Below, piece by piece: positions 1-8,445 of a stretch of 64,000 bases of DNA (its first letter is position 1; each line of letters opens with the position of its first letter). The notes beneath the pieces were generated by a model that was not told the DNA's origin, searched no databases, and saw only the letters and a list, made by a program, of their open reading frames with translations. Location of the stretch: positions 1 to 64,000 of the forward strand of contig NZ_JAPHAV010000006.1 in assembly GCF_026241335.1 (NCBI RefSeq). Reading direction: 5' to 3'. Source of the stretch: Ochrobactrum chromiisoli (GTDB lineage Bacteria > Pseudomonadota > Alphaproteobacteria > Rhizobiales > Rhizobiaceae). The position numbers and the translations under genes are program-made.

Positions 1-157
1 CCTTTTCTTCTGGCGCAGCGTCGATCTGGTCATACGCTTTGAAATCGCCGAAGTACTTGGTGATTGCTGCGGTCAGCGACGTTTTACCATGGTCAACGTG
101 ACCAATCGTGCCGATGTTTACGTGTGGTTTGTTACGTTCAAACTTGCTTTTTGCCAT
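1..157 (-). CDS. tuf: Elongation factor Tu, N-terminal part (cut by window edge)
   Basis: The reverse strand from 157 encodes [16 protein letters not shown] followed by the P-loop region GHVDHGKT, the unmistakable start of EF-Tu, the GTPase that delivers aminoacyl-tRNA to the ribosome. Only about 52 codons lie in the window; the rest runs off the left edge. It lies directly downstream of tRNA-Tyr and tRNA-Gly on the same strand, which resembles the tRNA-tufB operons of other proteobacteria and suggests one transcript. Which of possibly several tuf copies this is cannot be told from the fragment. Confidence 0.97.
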   Translation of the reverse strand, partial: MAKSKFERNKPHVNIGTIGHVDHGKTSLTAAITKYFGDFKAYDQIDAAPEEK

Positions 158-297
158 CGCCGTTGTTCTCTTTGTTCTAGAACCGCTCGAGCGCCAGCAC
201 AAAAATCAATCTGATTTTCAGGCCGACATTTATGCCAAAACGGAACGGCGAACCGCCCGTCGATGATTCCTTACACGCCTATCCGCTCTTGAAAAAC

Positions 298-371
298 TGG
301 AGCGGGTAACGGGAATCGAACCCGTGTATTCAGCTTGGAAGGCTGCTGCTCTACCATTGAGCTATACCCGC
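298..371 (-). tRNA. tRNA-Gly (anticodon UCC)
   Basis: On the reverse strand the sequence begins GCGGGTATAGCTC and ends CCCGCTCCA, giving a paired 7-bp acceptor stem, a GGTTCGATTCC T-arm and an encoded CCA tail. The anticodon loop reads CTTCCAA, so the anticodon is TCC. It sits between tRNA-Tyr and tuf and is probably cotranscribed with them. Confidence 0.97.
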
Positions 372-395
372 ATACTCTAAACTCTGATCCGAAAG

Positions 396-480
396 TGGTG
401 GAGGAAGTTGGATTTGAACCAACGTAGGCTTAGCCAACGGATTTACAGTCCGTCCCCTTTAACCGCTCGGGCATTCCTCC
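396..480 (-). tRNA. tRNA-Tyr (anticodon GUA)
   Basis: The reverse strand begins GGAGGAATGCCCGAGCGG and ends CTTCCTCCACCA. The acceptor stem pairs, the anticodon loop is CTGTAAA (anticodon GTA), and the molecule has the long variable arm expected of bacterial tRNA-Tyr. CCA is encoded. It is the first visible gene of the tRNA-Tyr, tRNA-Gly, tuf series. Confidence 0.97.
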
Positions 481-774
481 TAATATCACTATCAGCAGAG
501 TCGAGTAACTAGGCATTTTCTGCAGAATGTCTGGTGTGCTGTGGAAGCGTTCCGTCGTTCTGCGAGGGCGCTTATGCCGATATGAACCGCTCCTGTCAAC
601 AGGATAAAATTGAAAAGAATGCATATCCTTCCAATAGTTGCAGGTGCCAGTGGCTGAGTGTACGGCAGAATTCCCGGAAATGCGCGCTTATCGGCACTTG
701 GACAAGAAAAAATCTGACTTCATTTAGTTCTGATCAAGCTATCTTCGCCGCTGTGGACAGGATATAAGCAGCCC

Positions 775-1644
775 ATGAACGATCAAAATTCTTCCCGTAC
801 CCCAAAAGATTCTCATTATGCGCGCCTGCGTCGCGAGCATCGCGACCAAAAAGCGGCTCATGAAGGCAAGGCGCCGCACAAGCCGCAGCGTGCGCCGATT
901 CCTGCAGGTCGCGTTGCAGAAGGAACAGTCCGTCTTTACGGTCTGCACACCGTACGCGCAGCAGTAGAGAATCCCGCGCGCAAGATTTTGCGCATGCGCG
1001 CCACACGCAATGGCTTCGCTCGCCTTGAAATAGGTGAAGCGGAGGGCCTGCCCTTCCCTGTTGAAATCGTCGAGCCAAAAGACATCGACAAAGAGACCGG
1101 GTCAGATGCTGTGCATCAGGGCGTTATGATCGAAGCGGAACCGCTTCGGCACAAAAAGCTTTCAGAACTGAAAGAAAGCCCGCTTTTGCTGGTGCTTGAT
1201 CAAGTGACTGACCCTCACAATGTCGGCGCAATCATTCGCTCGGCAGTTGCTTTTGGTGCAGGTGCGCTCATCACCACAAGCCGGCACAGTCCGCAGGAAA
1301 GTGGCGTTCTGGCCAAAGCGGCTTCCGGTGCGCTTGAATTGATTCCCCATATCGAAGTGCGCAATCTCGCAGATGCAATCGAAGAGCTGCATTCGCTCGG
1401 TTTCATGACCATCGGCCTTGATTCGGAAGGCCCACAGGAGATGGAATCAACACTGACCGGGGATCGCATCGCTCTCGTGCTGGGTGCTGAAGGCAAAGGC
1501 CTGCGCCAGAAGACGCGCGAAACAGTCAATGCGTTAGCGCGACTGGACATGCCCGGTGAAATCAAGTCGCTCAACGTTTCTAACGCAGCCGCTATTTCGC
1601 TTTATGCAGCGGAGCGTTACCTGCGCACGCACAAAAGCTCTTAA
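775..1644 (+). CDS. rlmB: TrmH/SpoU-family rRNA 2'-O-methyltransferase, RlmB type
   Basis: A 289-residue SPOUT methyltransferase that by family should methylate G2251 of 23S rRNA. The N-terminal tail (about 1-45) is basic and disordered-looking. A substrate-binding domain starts near the YGLHTVRAA segment (55-63). The three SpoU motifs follow: DPHNVGAIIRSA around 146-157 with Asn149 and Arg155, LVLGAEGKGL around 234-243, and SLNVSNAAAISLY around 265-277, which form the knotted SAM site. It is a single gene, divergent from the tRNA/tuf operon and convergent with the CBS protein. The exact G2251 specificity is inferred from family, since trmH paralogues look similar. Confidence 0.9.
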   Translation: MNDQNSSRTPKDSHYARLRREHRDQKAAHEGKAPHKPQRAPIPAGRVAEGTVRLYGLHTVRAAVENPARKILRMRATRNGFARLEIGEAEGLPFPVEIVEPKDIDKETGSDAVHQGVMIEAEPLRHKKLSELKESPLLLVLDQVTDPHNVGAIIRSAVAFGAGALITTSRHSPQESGVLAKAASGALELIPHIEVRNLADAIEELHSLGFMTIGLDSEGPQEMESTLTGDRIALVLGAEGKGLRQKTRETVNALARLDMPGEIKSLNVSNAAAISLYAAERYLRTHKSS

Positions 1645-1670
1645 AGCAAACCCTATAATTGTCTGATATT

Positions 1671-1705
1671 CCGAATCTTGAGCGTTTTATACGCTCCAGA
1701 TTCGG
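1671..1705. terminator. Hairpin between convergent genes
   Basis: CCGAATCTTGAGCG and CGCTCCAGATTCGG can pair over 14 positions with one mismatch around a 7-nt loop. It lies between the convergent ends of rlmB and the CBS-domain gene and could stop transcription from either side, although no clear U-tract follows on either strand. Confidence 0.5.
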
Positions 1706-1720
1706 ATCAGCCCTTTGCCC

Positions 1721-2152
1721 TTAAGCTGTCGCAATATAGCTGCGAATCTCTTCCGCTTCGCGTTCCACATCCTCAATGCGCCGCTTCACAACGTCACCGA
1801 TTGAGATGATTCCCGCAAGTTTGCCATCTTCTTCCACCGGCATATGGCGAAAGCGGTTATGCGTCATGATCTCCATCACCTGATTGATCGTGTGATGTTC
1901 CCGGCATACCTGTACTTTCGACGTCATGAATTCAGAAACAGGTCGCGCTCCAACCTGCTCCTGCTGTGAAGCAATTGCGCGAACCACATCTCGTTCCGAA
2001 AGAATGCCTTTGATGTGTCCGGCTTCATCGCAGGCAACAATTGCACCGATTTTATGTTGGGCCAGAATAGCAATGGCGTGCGAAAGCGTGTCGTCCGGTC
2101 TGATGACGACAACATCCCTGCCTTTGTTTTCGAGAATCGATCTAACAGTCAT
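1721..2152 (-). CDS. CBS-domain protein (tandem CBS pair)
   Basis: A 143-residue protein made almost entirely of two CBS motifs (roughly 8-60 and 75-130), the Bateman-type fold that binds adenine nucleotides. Segments HKIGAIVACD, GILSERDVVRA, RFRHMPV and GIISIGDVVKRR are typical of short stand-alone CBS proteins in alphaproteobacteria. I chose the start at 2152 because GGGAGGGA lies upstream; an in-frame start nine codons earlier is possible. The regulatory partner cannot be read from the sequence. It is convergent with rlmB. Confidence 0.88.
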   Translation of the reverse strand: MTVRSILENKGRDVVVIRPDDTLSHAIAILAQHKIGAIVACDEAGHIKGILSERDVVRAIASQQEQVGARPVSEFMTSKVQVCREHHTINQVMEIMTHNRFRHMPVEEDGKLAGIISIGDVVKRRIEDVEREAEEIRSYIATA

Positions 2153-2291
2153 GCCAAAATCCCTCCCAAGGTTCAGCAATCAATCACGAGAACACGTCTC
2201 ATGATTGTAACGCAGCTCCTCCAGTTGCGTTCCAGCAATGGTGCGCTTTGATTGACTGCTTTGCAAGCGAACTAAATGGGGAGGAATCAGC

Positions 2292-3041
2292 TCAGCGCCT
2301 TAAAACGGCATCATAGTTTCGCGGCTTATCAAGCAGCGCGATTCCAAAAAAGCCGGCGATGAAGCCACCAATATGTGCTTCCCACGCAATCCCCGACAAA
2401 CCGGCTCCACCTGTCGAATAAAGACCTGTGGCAAGATTGATAAGAAACCAGAAACCCACGAAAACCAGCACCGGCTTTAAGGTCAACGTCAAACCCACTG
2501 GCAAAACGGGTCCGGCAAACTCCGAACGGCGCCCATGCCCGACCCTGCGGAAACCATAACGCGCTGCAGCGCCCATCATACCGGAAATCGCACCCGAAGC
2601 GCCGACAAGCGGCGTAACGCTTTCGGGATAGATCGCATAATGCGTCAATCCGGCGACGACCGATGTGAGAACCCAGAAAGCAAGCATACGTCCGGTGCCG
2701 ATACGACCAGCAAGCGGTGATCCGAAAGCCGCAAGCCAGATCATATTCACCGCAATATGGGCAAATCCGCCATGCATGAACGAATAACTGATAAGCGTGA
2801 ATAGCGCCGCAGGATCGGTGAAGCCACCCGCCAGAGAAAACCGTGCCGGAATCAAAGCAAACTGCAACATGAATGCGTAGTTGCGCTGCTCGCTTATAAG
2901 ATAATTCTGATAGATATAGACAGCGGCACACATACCCATCAGCGCGAGAATCACGCCCGGTATGTTGAATATCGGCTCACCACCGCCCGATCGTCTCGAA
3001 TCATTCGTATGTTCGCGCATTTCAGGCTGAGGAATACTCAT
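2292..3041 (-). CDS. Rhomboid-family intramembrane serine protease
   Basis: A 249-residue polytopic membrane protein with about six hydrophobic helices. The rhomboid catalytic dyad is visible: Ser149 in GASGAISGMMGA and His223 in EAHIGGFIAG. The HIAVNM segment near 95-100 matches the conserved HxxxNM region of loop 1/TM2. It should cleave transmembrane substrates in the inner membrane; the substrate is unknown. It stands alone on the minus strand. A terminator-like hairpin lies just upstream of its start (see 3106-3143), so its expression may depend on a promoter very close to the gene or on read-through. Confidence 0.92.
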   Translation of the reverse strand: MSIPQPEMREHTNDSRRSGGGEPIFNIPGVILALMGMCAAVYIYQNYLISEQRNYAFMLQFALIPARFSLAGGFTDPAALFTLISYSFMHGGFAHIAVNMIWLAAFGSPLAGRIGTGRMLAFWVLTSVVAGLTHYAIYPESVTPLVGASGAISGMMGAAARYGFRRVGHGRRSEFAGPVLPVGLTLTLKPVLVFVGFWFLINLATGLYSTGGAGLSGIAWEAHIGGFIAGFFGIALLDKPRNYDAVLRR

Positions 3042-3105
3042 TAACCGCCGCTTTCCAGCTCGCTGCCTATTTTCAAAACAAGCATTCTAGATAAGTGACA
3101 ATTGG

Positions 3106-3143
3106 TTAAAAATAAAGGCCGCCGGAGGGTCCCGTACGGCCTT
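3106..3143 (-). terminator. Minus-strand intrinsic terminator upstream of the rhomboid gene
   Basis: On the minus strand AAGGCCG (3143-3137) pairs perfectly with CGGCCTT (3121-3115) around a 15-nt loop and is followed by TTATTTTTA. This is terminator geometry, yet it lies 65 bp before the rhomboid start codon on the same strand, so it cannot end that gene. It implies a short transcript arriving from the right, or attenuation. Confidence 0.6.
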
Positions 3144-3300
3144 GTCGCAAATGTCTGACATTTACGAGACAAAATCTGGAGATCAGGAAAAAGCCAACCA
3201 AGACAATGACTTCTTCTGACAACTCATAGAACCGCTACAAGCGAGTTTTTGCAACAATTACTTCTTGTTAACCTTAACGAGCAAGCACAGTGGATGAACA
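3144..3300 (-). ncRNA. Candidate small RNA or attenuated leader
   Basis: The 363-bp gap between the rhomboid and PAS genes holds no ORF. On the minus strand AAATGT-CTG-ACATTT (3149-3163) forms a perfect hairpin, extendable by flanking GTC and GAC bases, directly before the terminator at 3106-3143. Two adjacent stems ending in a U-rich tract resemble the 3' end of a small RNA. The 5' end is a guess; I found no convincing promoter. Confidence 0.35.
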
Positions 3301-3404
3301 AAGCGTTAAGCTGGCATCCTTGCTGTTAATACTATTTTAATGCGCGGACCGACGGGCACTGTCCAAAACCAGTTAAACGGCCAGAGAGTAAGCAGCAGCG
3401 CATA

Positions 3405-4043
3405 ATGAAAAACCGCAGCACGATGGCAATTTTCAGTGAATGGCAGCGACTGGCCTTACGTCAGAGCGGCAGCCTTCATGCGCCACTGCGCGAATCAATT
3501 GAGCCACGCAAGCTGGGACGTCATCTGTCAGACCTGTTTTTTCTTGAAGAAGACCAAACCGGCGAGTTGATATTCCGTCTTGCCGGTACCCGCCTCTGCG
3601 CTCTGTTTGGGCGCGAGCTCAAAGCGACACGCTTTCTTACGCTTTGGCCAGAACGAAATCGCCCTGCCCTCAATGAACTTGCGCGAAACGTCAATGCACT
3701 GTTGATTCCCGCTTTAAGCCAGAACGACGGTATCAGTCTCTCAGGACGCAGCCTGTCTTTTGAGATGCTGCTCGCTCCCCTCTCGCCAAGTGAGGGCGGA
3801 AAATGCAATCTGCTGGGTAGTATTGCCATTCTTGATGATGTCACCTGGGCAGGTGCTGATCCGCTTGTTCTTGGAAATCTCAACAGCGTGGAGCCGCTGG
3901 CACCTGATCTCATCGTGAAGCCGGAAATTCGTAAACCCTCCGTCATGACAATGAATGGTGCAGACGGCAGCCGCGGATGGGCACCCCTGCCACAACCGCG
4001 CGATATCCCTCGATTGCGGGTTATCCCCGGCGGCAAAGTCTAA
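3405..4043 (+). CDS. PAS-like sensory protein (PAS_5 family type)
   Basis: A 212-residue soluble protein. Residues about 8-140 resemble the PAS_5 family of alphaproteobacteria: an opening helix with FSEWQRLA, a segment LFFLEEDQTGELIFRLAGTRLCALFGRELK and the FLTLWPERNRPAL motif. There is no attached kinase, cyclase or DNA-binding domain; the C-terminal 70 residues are proline-rich and low in structure. Its role is therefore a probable single-domain sensor or adaptor. The first ATG (3405) lacks a strong ribosome-binding site and a second lies at 3423. It is monocistronic. Confidence 0.75.
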   Translation: MKNRSTMAIFSEWQRLALRQSGSLHAPLRESIEPRKLGRHLSDLFFLEEDQTGELIFRLAGTRLCALFGRELKATRFLTLWPERNRPALNELARNVNALLIPALSQNDGISLSGRSLSFEMLLAPLSPSEGGKCNLLGSIAILDDVTWAGADPLVLGNLNSVEPLAPDLIVKPEIRKPSVMTMNGADGSRGWAPLPQPRDIPRLRVIPGGKV

Positions 4044-4271
4044 AAGGTAAACGCGCACTAAGGTTACGGATTGGCAAACCCTATTTTTGGCCAGTTCAGG
4101 CATCAAAACGCCATAAATCATGCTATTATAGGCTCAAATGAGCTGTTTCTGAACAAAACCTTGCCAAACCCTGCGCAGTTTTATTCAAATTAGATTCGCA
4201 TTTTCGCCTCTGAATTTTCCCACTCTCAAAGTCTTGCAAGCATTCTTGTTTCCAACAGGGAGACAAAAAGA

Positions 4272-4880
4272 ATGACGAAGCAAACAATCATCGCAGCATT
4301 GCTGATCCTTCTGGGAACGGCTTTTGCGCAAGCCGCAAGCCCCGCATCAAAATCACACTGGATGCCGACCGGCGAACGCACATCGCAGCCAATCGGCCAT
4401 TATGAATTTTGTCAGCGCCACGAATCGGAATGCAAAATCACCAGTTCCAACAGCGCGCCACTCACGCTCAATCAAAAGCTGTGGCAGGAAATCGTCGCTG
4501 TGAATGCGAGCGTGAACGAGAAAATCGCGCCGCGCACCGATATGGAAGTCTGGGGCCAGGAGGAATATTGGGAATATCCAACCACGGCTGGCGATTGTGA
4601 CGACTATATGCTTCTTAAGCGGCGCGAGTTGATGGCTCTTGGCATTCCAGCCAACACATTGCTGATGACCGTTGTGCGTCAGCCCAATGGTGAAGGCCAC
4701 GCTGTTCTGACGGTTAGAACCGACCGCGGCGATTTCATTCTCGACAATCTTGATCAACGTGTGCTTGCCTGGAACGATACCGACTACACATTCCTCAAGC
4801 GCCAGTCGACGGCAAACACCGGCACATGGGTGTCGATCAAGGCTGGCAGTGATCTGCTCGTCAGCGGCATCCGCAACTAA
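4272..4880 (+). CDS. Periplasmic transglutaminase-like cysteine peptidase (BTLCP)
   Basis: A 202-residue exported protein with a signal peptide (MTKQTIIAALLILLGTAFAQA). The bacterial transglutaminase-like Cys/His/Asp triad is visible: Cys109 in AGDCDDY, His143 in GEGHAVL and Asp158 in FILDN. This family acts in the cell envelope and in some bacteria (LapG relatives) cleaves adhesins; no adhesin or LapD partner is nearby, so the substrate is unknown. The ATG at 4272 follows a GGGAGA site. A hairpin terminator lies 22 bp after the stop. Confidence 0.88.
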   Translation: MTKQTIIAALLILLGTAFAQAASPASKSHWMPTGERTSQPIGHYEFCQRHESECKITSSNSAPLTLNQKLWQEIVAVNASVNEKIAPRTDMEVWGQEEYWEYPTTAGDCDDYMLLKRRELMALGIPANTLLMTVVRQPNGEGHAVLTVRTDRGDFILDNLDQRVLAWNDTDYTFLKRQSTANTGTWVSIKAGSDLLVSGIRN

Positions 4881-4901
4881 ATGACCGAACAAAGCTGTGT
4901 G

Positions 4902-4934
4902 AGAGGGACAGGTGTCATTCCCCGTCCCTCTTTG
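4902..4934 (+). terminator. Terminator after the transglutaminase-like gene
   Basis: AGAGGGAC (4902-4909) pairs with GTCCCTCT (4924-4931) and is followed by TTT. It lies just after the stop at 4880 and before the convergent carbonic anhydrase gene. Confidence 0.7.
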
Positions 4935-4952
4935 CATGGGATTGATTCTTTT

Positions 4953-5480
4953 TTACGCCGGCTCCAGCCCGCGCATGAAAGACTGACCTTTTTCGACATA
5001 GTGCTGGGCCGAAGCTTTCAGTTTTTCAACGGCAACGAAATCAAGTTCCCGAATAGCCCGTGCTGGTGAGCCGACAATCAGCGAATTATCGGGAAACTCT
5101 TTGCCTTCCGTGACAAGCGTACCAGCGCCAATAAGACAATTATTGCCAATCTTCGCACCGTTGAGGATAATCGCCCCCATGCCAATCAGCGTATTGTCAC
5201 CGATCGTGCAGCCATGCAGGATAGCACGATGCCCGATCGTGCAACCTTGCCCAATCGTCAGCGGAAAACCAATATCGGTATGCATGATGGTGTGTTCCTG
5301 CACATTGGTACCGGCACCCACCGTAATTGTTTCATTATCCCCGCGCAAAACAGCCCCGAACCAGAAACCTGCATTCTCGCCGACCACGACTTTGCCGATC
5401 AGCGTTGCATCCGGCGCGATCCAGTTGCTGGCACGGTCTGCAAATTCTGGCTTATGTCCGTTATAAACATAAATTGGCAT
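4953..5480 (-). CDS. Gamma-class carbonic anhydrase-like protein
   Basis: A 175-residue left-handed beta-helix protein with hexapeptide repeats (IGKVVV, IGQGCTIGHRAI, IGDNTLIGMGAII). The zinc-ligand histidines of gamma carbonic anhydrases are present: His67 in TIMHTD, His84 in IGHRA and His89 in LHGC. The family hydrates CO2 or acts as a related acyltransferase-like protein (YrdA/PaaY group); activity cannot be told from sequence. The start at 5480 gives the typical family length. It is convergent with the transglutaminase-like gene. Confidence 0.9.
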   Translation of the reverse strand: MPIYVYNGHKPEFADRASNWIAPDATLIGKVVVGENAGFWFGAVLRGDNETITVGAGTNVQEHTIMHTDIGFPLTIGQGCTIGHRAILHGCTIGDNTLIGMGAIILNGAKIGNNCLIGAGTLVTEGKEFPDNSLIVGSPARAIRELDFVAVEKLKASAQHYVEKGQSFMRGLEPA

Positions 5481-5552
5481 CGGCTTCCCTCCATCACGAA
5501 ATCTCCCGGCAGAATGCGCTATTTATCCTGAGAACGGAATGCGTGCGTAGAA

Positions 5553-5585
5553 TAAAAAAAGCCCTCTCTGCCAAGCAGAAAGGGC
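5553..5585 (-). terminator. Terminator after DUF3126 gene
   Basis: On the minus strand GCCCTTTCTGC and GCAGAGAGGGC form a stem with a short loop, followed by TTTTTTT (5560-5554). It ends the DUF3126 transcript at 5609. Confidence 0.85.
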
Positions 5586-5608
5586 GTCTCATTCAACGGC
5601 TACAAATC

Positions 5609-5815
5609 TCAGAGATCGACGTCGAGAATAGCCATTGAGAAATTATAGGACAGTTCGCCTTCGTCCTCATCCTTGTAGACAAGCCCCAGGAACTCGTCAT
5701 CCAGATAGACCTCAGCGGAATCATCCTTACGTGGGCGCGCCTTAACCTGAAGGCCGGGATTATTGAAAGTCCGCTTGAAATAGGCGTCGAGTTTCTTGAG
5801 TTCTTCGGGTTTCAA
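5609..5815 (-). CDS. DUF3126 family small protein
   Basis: A 68-residue acidic protein whose opening MKPEELKKLDAYFK and closing SYNFSMAILDVDL match the small uncharacterised DUF3126 family of Rhizobiales. The start codon is TTG at 5815, supported by AGGAGAAG a few bases upstream. No catalytic motif is visible and no function is known. It lies downstream of cysE on the same strand with a 174-bp gap and has its own strong terminator. Confidence 0.85.
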   Translation of the reverse strand: MKPEELKKLDAYFKRTFNNPGLQVKARPRKDDSAEVYLDDEFLGLVYKDEDEGELSYNFSMAILDVDL

Positions 5816-5989
5816 CCGGCTTCTCCTGCTACTGATTTAAGGCCGGTTTAATGCACCCGCCATTATCCAATGTAAAGCATTAACGCACGCGTCACGAAAC
5901 GCATGCACGCATAGTTATGATTATGTAAGCATGATATAGGCCACCTCTGCTAAAAAGCCAGAAGGCGGTATTTTTGATCCATGAAGCGG

Positions 5990-6847
5990 TCAGATACCTT
6001 CGCCAAACATATGTTCTCCGAATGCCGCCTCACCCAGCATCTGGTCCATAACGCGGGATGGCTCGGAGCAACCGCTTTCGCCCACCACTTTTGCCGGAAC
6101 ACCGGCAACCGTCGCATTATGCGGAACAGGCTTCAGCACGACCGAACCCGCCGCAATCTTTGAGCAATGCCCCACTTCGATATTGCCAAGAATTTTTGCC
6201 CCGGCACCAATCAGAACACCGTGACGAATCTTTGGGTGTCTGTCTCCACTCGCCTTGCCCGTGCCGCCAAGCGTCACGCCATGCAGGATGGACACGTTAT
6301 CTTCAATAACGGCTGTTTCACCCACCACAAGCCCGGTCGCATGATCAAGGAACAACCCGCTGCCAAATTGGGCGGCTGGATGAATATCGGTCTGGAAAAT
6401 CGAAGACGAGCGGCTTTGCAGATAATAAGCAAAGTCCTTGCGGCCTTCTTTATAGAGCCAATGCGCCAAACGGTGTGTCTGAATGGCATGAAACCCTTTG
6501 AGATAAAGAATAGGGTCCATGAAGCGGCTGTAAGCCGGATCGCGATCATAAACCGCCTGAATATCGACGCGCACAATGTGCGACCACTGCGGATTGGCCT
6601 CCAGCATCGCGTCAAAAGTCTGGCGCAGAATATCAGCGCTCAAATCCGCATGACCAAGGCGTTCGGCGATGCGATGCATGACGGCATCTTCCAGCGTCGG
6701 CTGATTGAGAATCGTCGCGTAGAGAAACGTTCCAAGCACCGGGTCGTTCTTTGCCGCTTCCTCCGCTTCAGCGCGAATGGAATGCCAGATCGGATCAACT
6801 TGCCCCAGCGAAGGTGACAATTTTGCGTTCGAGCGAACGGACATCAT
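5990..6847 (-). CDS. cysE: Serine O-acetyltransferase
   Basis: A 285-residue enzyme that makes O-acetylserine from serine and acetyl-CoA, the committed step of cysteine synthesis. Residues about 17-120 form the SATase N-terminal helical domain (IWHSIRAEAEEAA). A left-handed beta-helix of hexapeptide repeats follows (about 150-250), with the diagnostic segments DIHPAAQFGSGLFLDHATG, HGVTLGGTG and RHPKIRHGVLIGAGAKILG. The C-terminal tail ends in Ile, as in CysE proteins that dock into cysteine synthase. It appears monocistronic. Confidence 0.96.
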   Translation of the reverse strand: MMSVRSNAKLSPSLGQVDPIWHSIRAEAEEAAKNDPVLGTFLYATILNQPTLEDAVMHRIAERLGHADLSADILRQTFDAMLEANPQWSHIVRVDIQAVYDRDPAYSRFMDPILYLKGFHAIQTHRLAHWLYKEGRKDFAYYLQSRSSSIFQTDIHPAAQFGSGLFLDHATGLVVGETAVIEDNVSILHGVTLGGTGKASGDRHPKIRHGVLIGAGAKILGNIEVGHCSKIAAGSVVLKPVPHNATVAGVPAKVVGESGCSEPSRVMDQMLGEAAFGEHMFGEGI

Positions 6848-6991
6848 GCATACTCCAATTTTGCTGATCGCAGATAGCAGACCACTGTCTTTGCCCTATG
6901 CCTGTCCTGCAATGCGCATTCGGCTGTTAACATATCTCAAAACGCTTCGCCTTGACACCGCGTAAATCTGGTTGATACCGTTGGTCAAAAC

Positions 6992-7762
6992 TCAAAGAGG
7001 ATGATCCTCCAGAAAGGTCAACACGCCTTTCTTATAGACTTTGTCCCCCACCGCCAACATATGATCACGGTCAGGAATGTCGAGCGCCTGACCGTTTGGC
7101 AGCATATCGGCCAATTCCTGAGCACTTCCGGCAATGTCATCTGTCGTGCCGACGGCAACAAGGACCGGCTGCATGATGCGTGCAATTGCCTCGGCAGAAA
7201 CCAGTTCCTTGGAGGTAATGACACAGGCTGCCAGCGCAATACGATCGCTTTTGGTCTGATCCGCAAATTTGCGGAACATCAGCCCCCGCGGATGCGTGAT
7301 TGTCGATGGATCGTCTGCAAGCAGCGCTTCGCCAATCGGCTCCCAGTCGCCCGCACCCGTCACCATACCAATGCCAAGTCCGCCAAAAACAACGCTGTGA
7401 ACCCGTTCGGGATGCTCAATTGCCAGAAATGCGCTGATGCGCGCGCCCATGGAATAACCCATCACATGGGCCTTTTCGATGCCAAGATGATCAAGCAATG
7501 CGGCCGCATCGCCTGCCATAACGCTTGGCGTATAGTCCGCAGCATCATGGCTTTTGTCCGAAAAACCATGCCCGCGATTGTCAATGGCAATCACGCGATA
7601 GCCAGCTTCTGTCAAAGTGCGAAACCAACCCGGTGACACCCAGTTGACGAGGCTTGAGGACGCAAAACCATGAATAAGCAGGATGGGATCGCCCTCTCCG
7701 TCCTGACGATAAGCAAGACGCAAGCCATCATGTTCGAAATATTCAATATCGAGCGCGCTCAA
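6992..7762 (-). CDS. Alpha/beta hydrolase
   Basis: A 256-residue soluble alpha/beta hydrolase. It has the oxyanion-loop HGFASS near 31-36, the nucleophile elbow GYSMG with Ser104, an acidic residue at Asp208 or Asp209 and a catalytic His234 in DRDHML. The DNRGHGFSDK segment is typical of haloperoxidase/lactonase-like members. The substrate is unknown. It lies upstream of cysE on the same strand but 144 bp away, so cotranscription is uncertain. Confidence 0.88.
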   Translation of the reverse strand: MSALDIEYFEHDGLRLAYRQDGEGDPILLIHGFASSSLVNWVSPGWFRTLTEAGYRVIAIDNRGHGFSDKSHDAADYTPSVMAGDAAALLDHLGIEKAHVMGYSMGARISAFLAIEHPERVHSVVFGGLGIGMVTGAGDWEPIGEALLADDPSTITHPRGLMFRKFADQTKSDRIALAACVITSKELVSAEAIARIMQPVLVAVGTTDDIAGSAQELADMLPNGQALDIPDRDHMLAVGDKVYKKGVLTFLEDHPL

Positions 7763-7808
7763 TTATGCATTCCCTTTGATTTCTCAGACAGCTTGGTTGC
7801 CGGCGGAT

Positions 7809-8285
7809 TTAACCGCGACATTCACCACAAATCACTCTGTGGATCGCCCTGTCACCAAGCTTTATACCGGTTCGTTTAACAGTACCGGCCAGAAGTTCAA
7901 CCACATATGCGGCCGGACCATGCGAAGAAATAATGTCTTCGGAAAACGGCACTGCGTTTTCATGGATAGCCGACACATGGCCGCTATCGTCCAGGAAAAC
8001 CATGTCCAGCGGTGACGGCGTATTCTGCATCCACATCATCACATCGCGCATTTCACCAAAAACAAACAGCATTGCACGATCTTTAGGAAAATCGGTACGC
8101 CACATCAATCCGCGCATCCGCGCCTCATCGGTATCAGCAATTTCCAGCCTGAATGACGCCTTGCCCTGCGCCGTAATGAAAGTCAGCGGCTCTTTATCCA
8201 GTGGCAAAAGCATCGGCTTGGTTTCCTGCGCATGGGCGGAAACCGCAAAGAAGATAAATGCGAAAACAAAAAGTATGCGGCCCAT
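7809..8285 (-). CDS. DUF192 family exported protein
   Basis: A 158-residue protein with a signal peptide (MGRILFVFAFIFFAVSAHAQ) followed by a DUF192 domain (about 35-150): FRLEIADTDEARMRGLMWR, AMLFVFGEMRDVMMWMQNT and LDMVFLDDSGHV are family hallmarks. The fold is known but the function is not. It follows the cold-shock gene on the same strand, a pairing that recurs in Rhizobiales, with a hairpin cluster in the 160-bp gap between them. Confidence 0.9.
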   Translation of the reverse strand: MGRILFVFAFIFFAVSAHAQETKPMLLPLDKEPLTFITAQGKASFRLEIADTDEARMRGLMWRTDFPKDRAMLFVFGEMRDVMMWMQNTPSPLDMVFLDDSGHVSAIHENAVPFSEDIISSHGPAAYVVELLAGTVKRTGIKLGDRAIHRVICGECRG

Positions 8286-8333
8286 ATGTCGATTTATCCT
8301 GATTGCTCATATTCATGCCCGCTAACAGGCATC

Positions 8334-8354
8334 AAAAGGTCGTGCTGACGACCT
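8334..8354 (-). terminator. Terminator after the cold-shock gene
   Basis: On the minus strand AGGTCGT-CAGC-ACGACCT is a perfect 7-bp hairpin followed by TTTTGATG. It is the last of three consecutive perfect stems (8337-8400) and probably ends most cold-shock gene transcripts before DUF192. Confidence 0.65.
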
Positions 8355-8445
8355 GACGCTAAGATTGAGCGTCGAACATTATCAACGCGCTGCCAGCGCG
8401 ACAAGCGCAGTCACGGGCTTGTGAAAGAGCATGAAACGGATGAAA

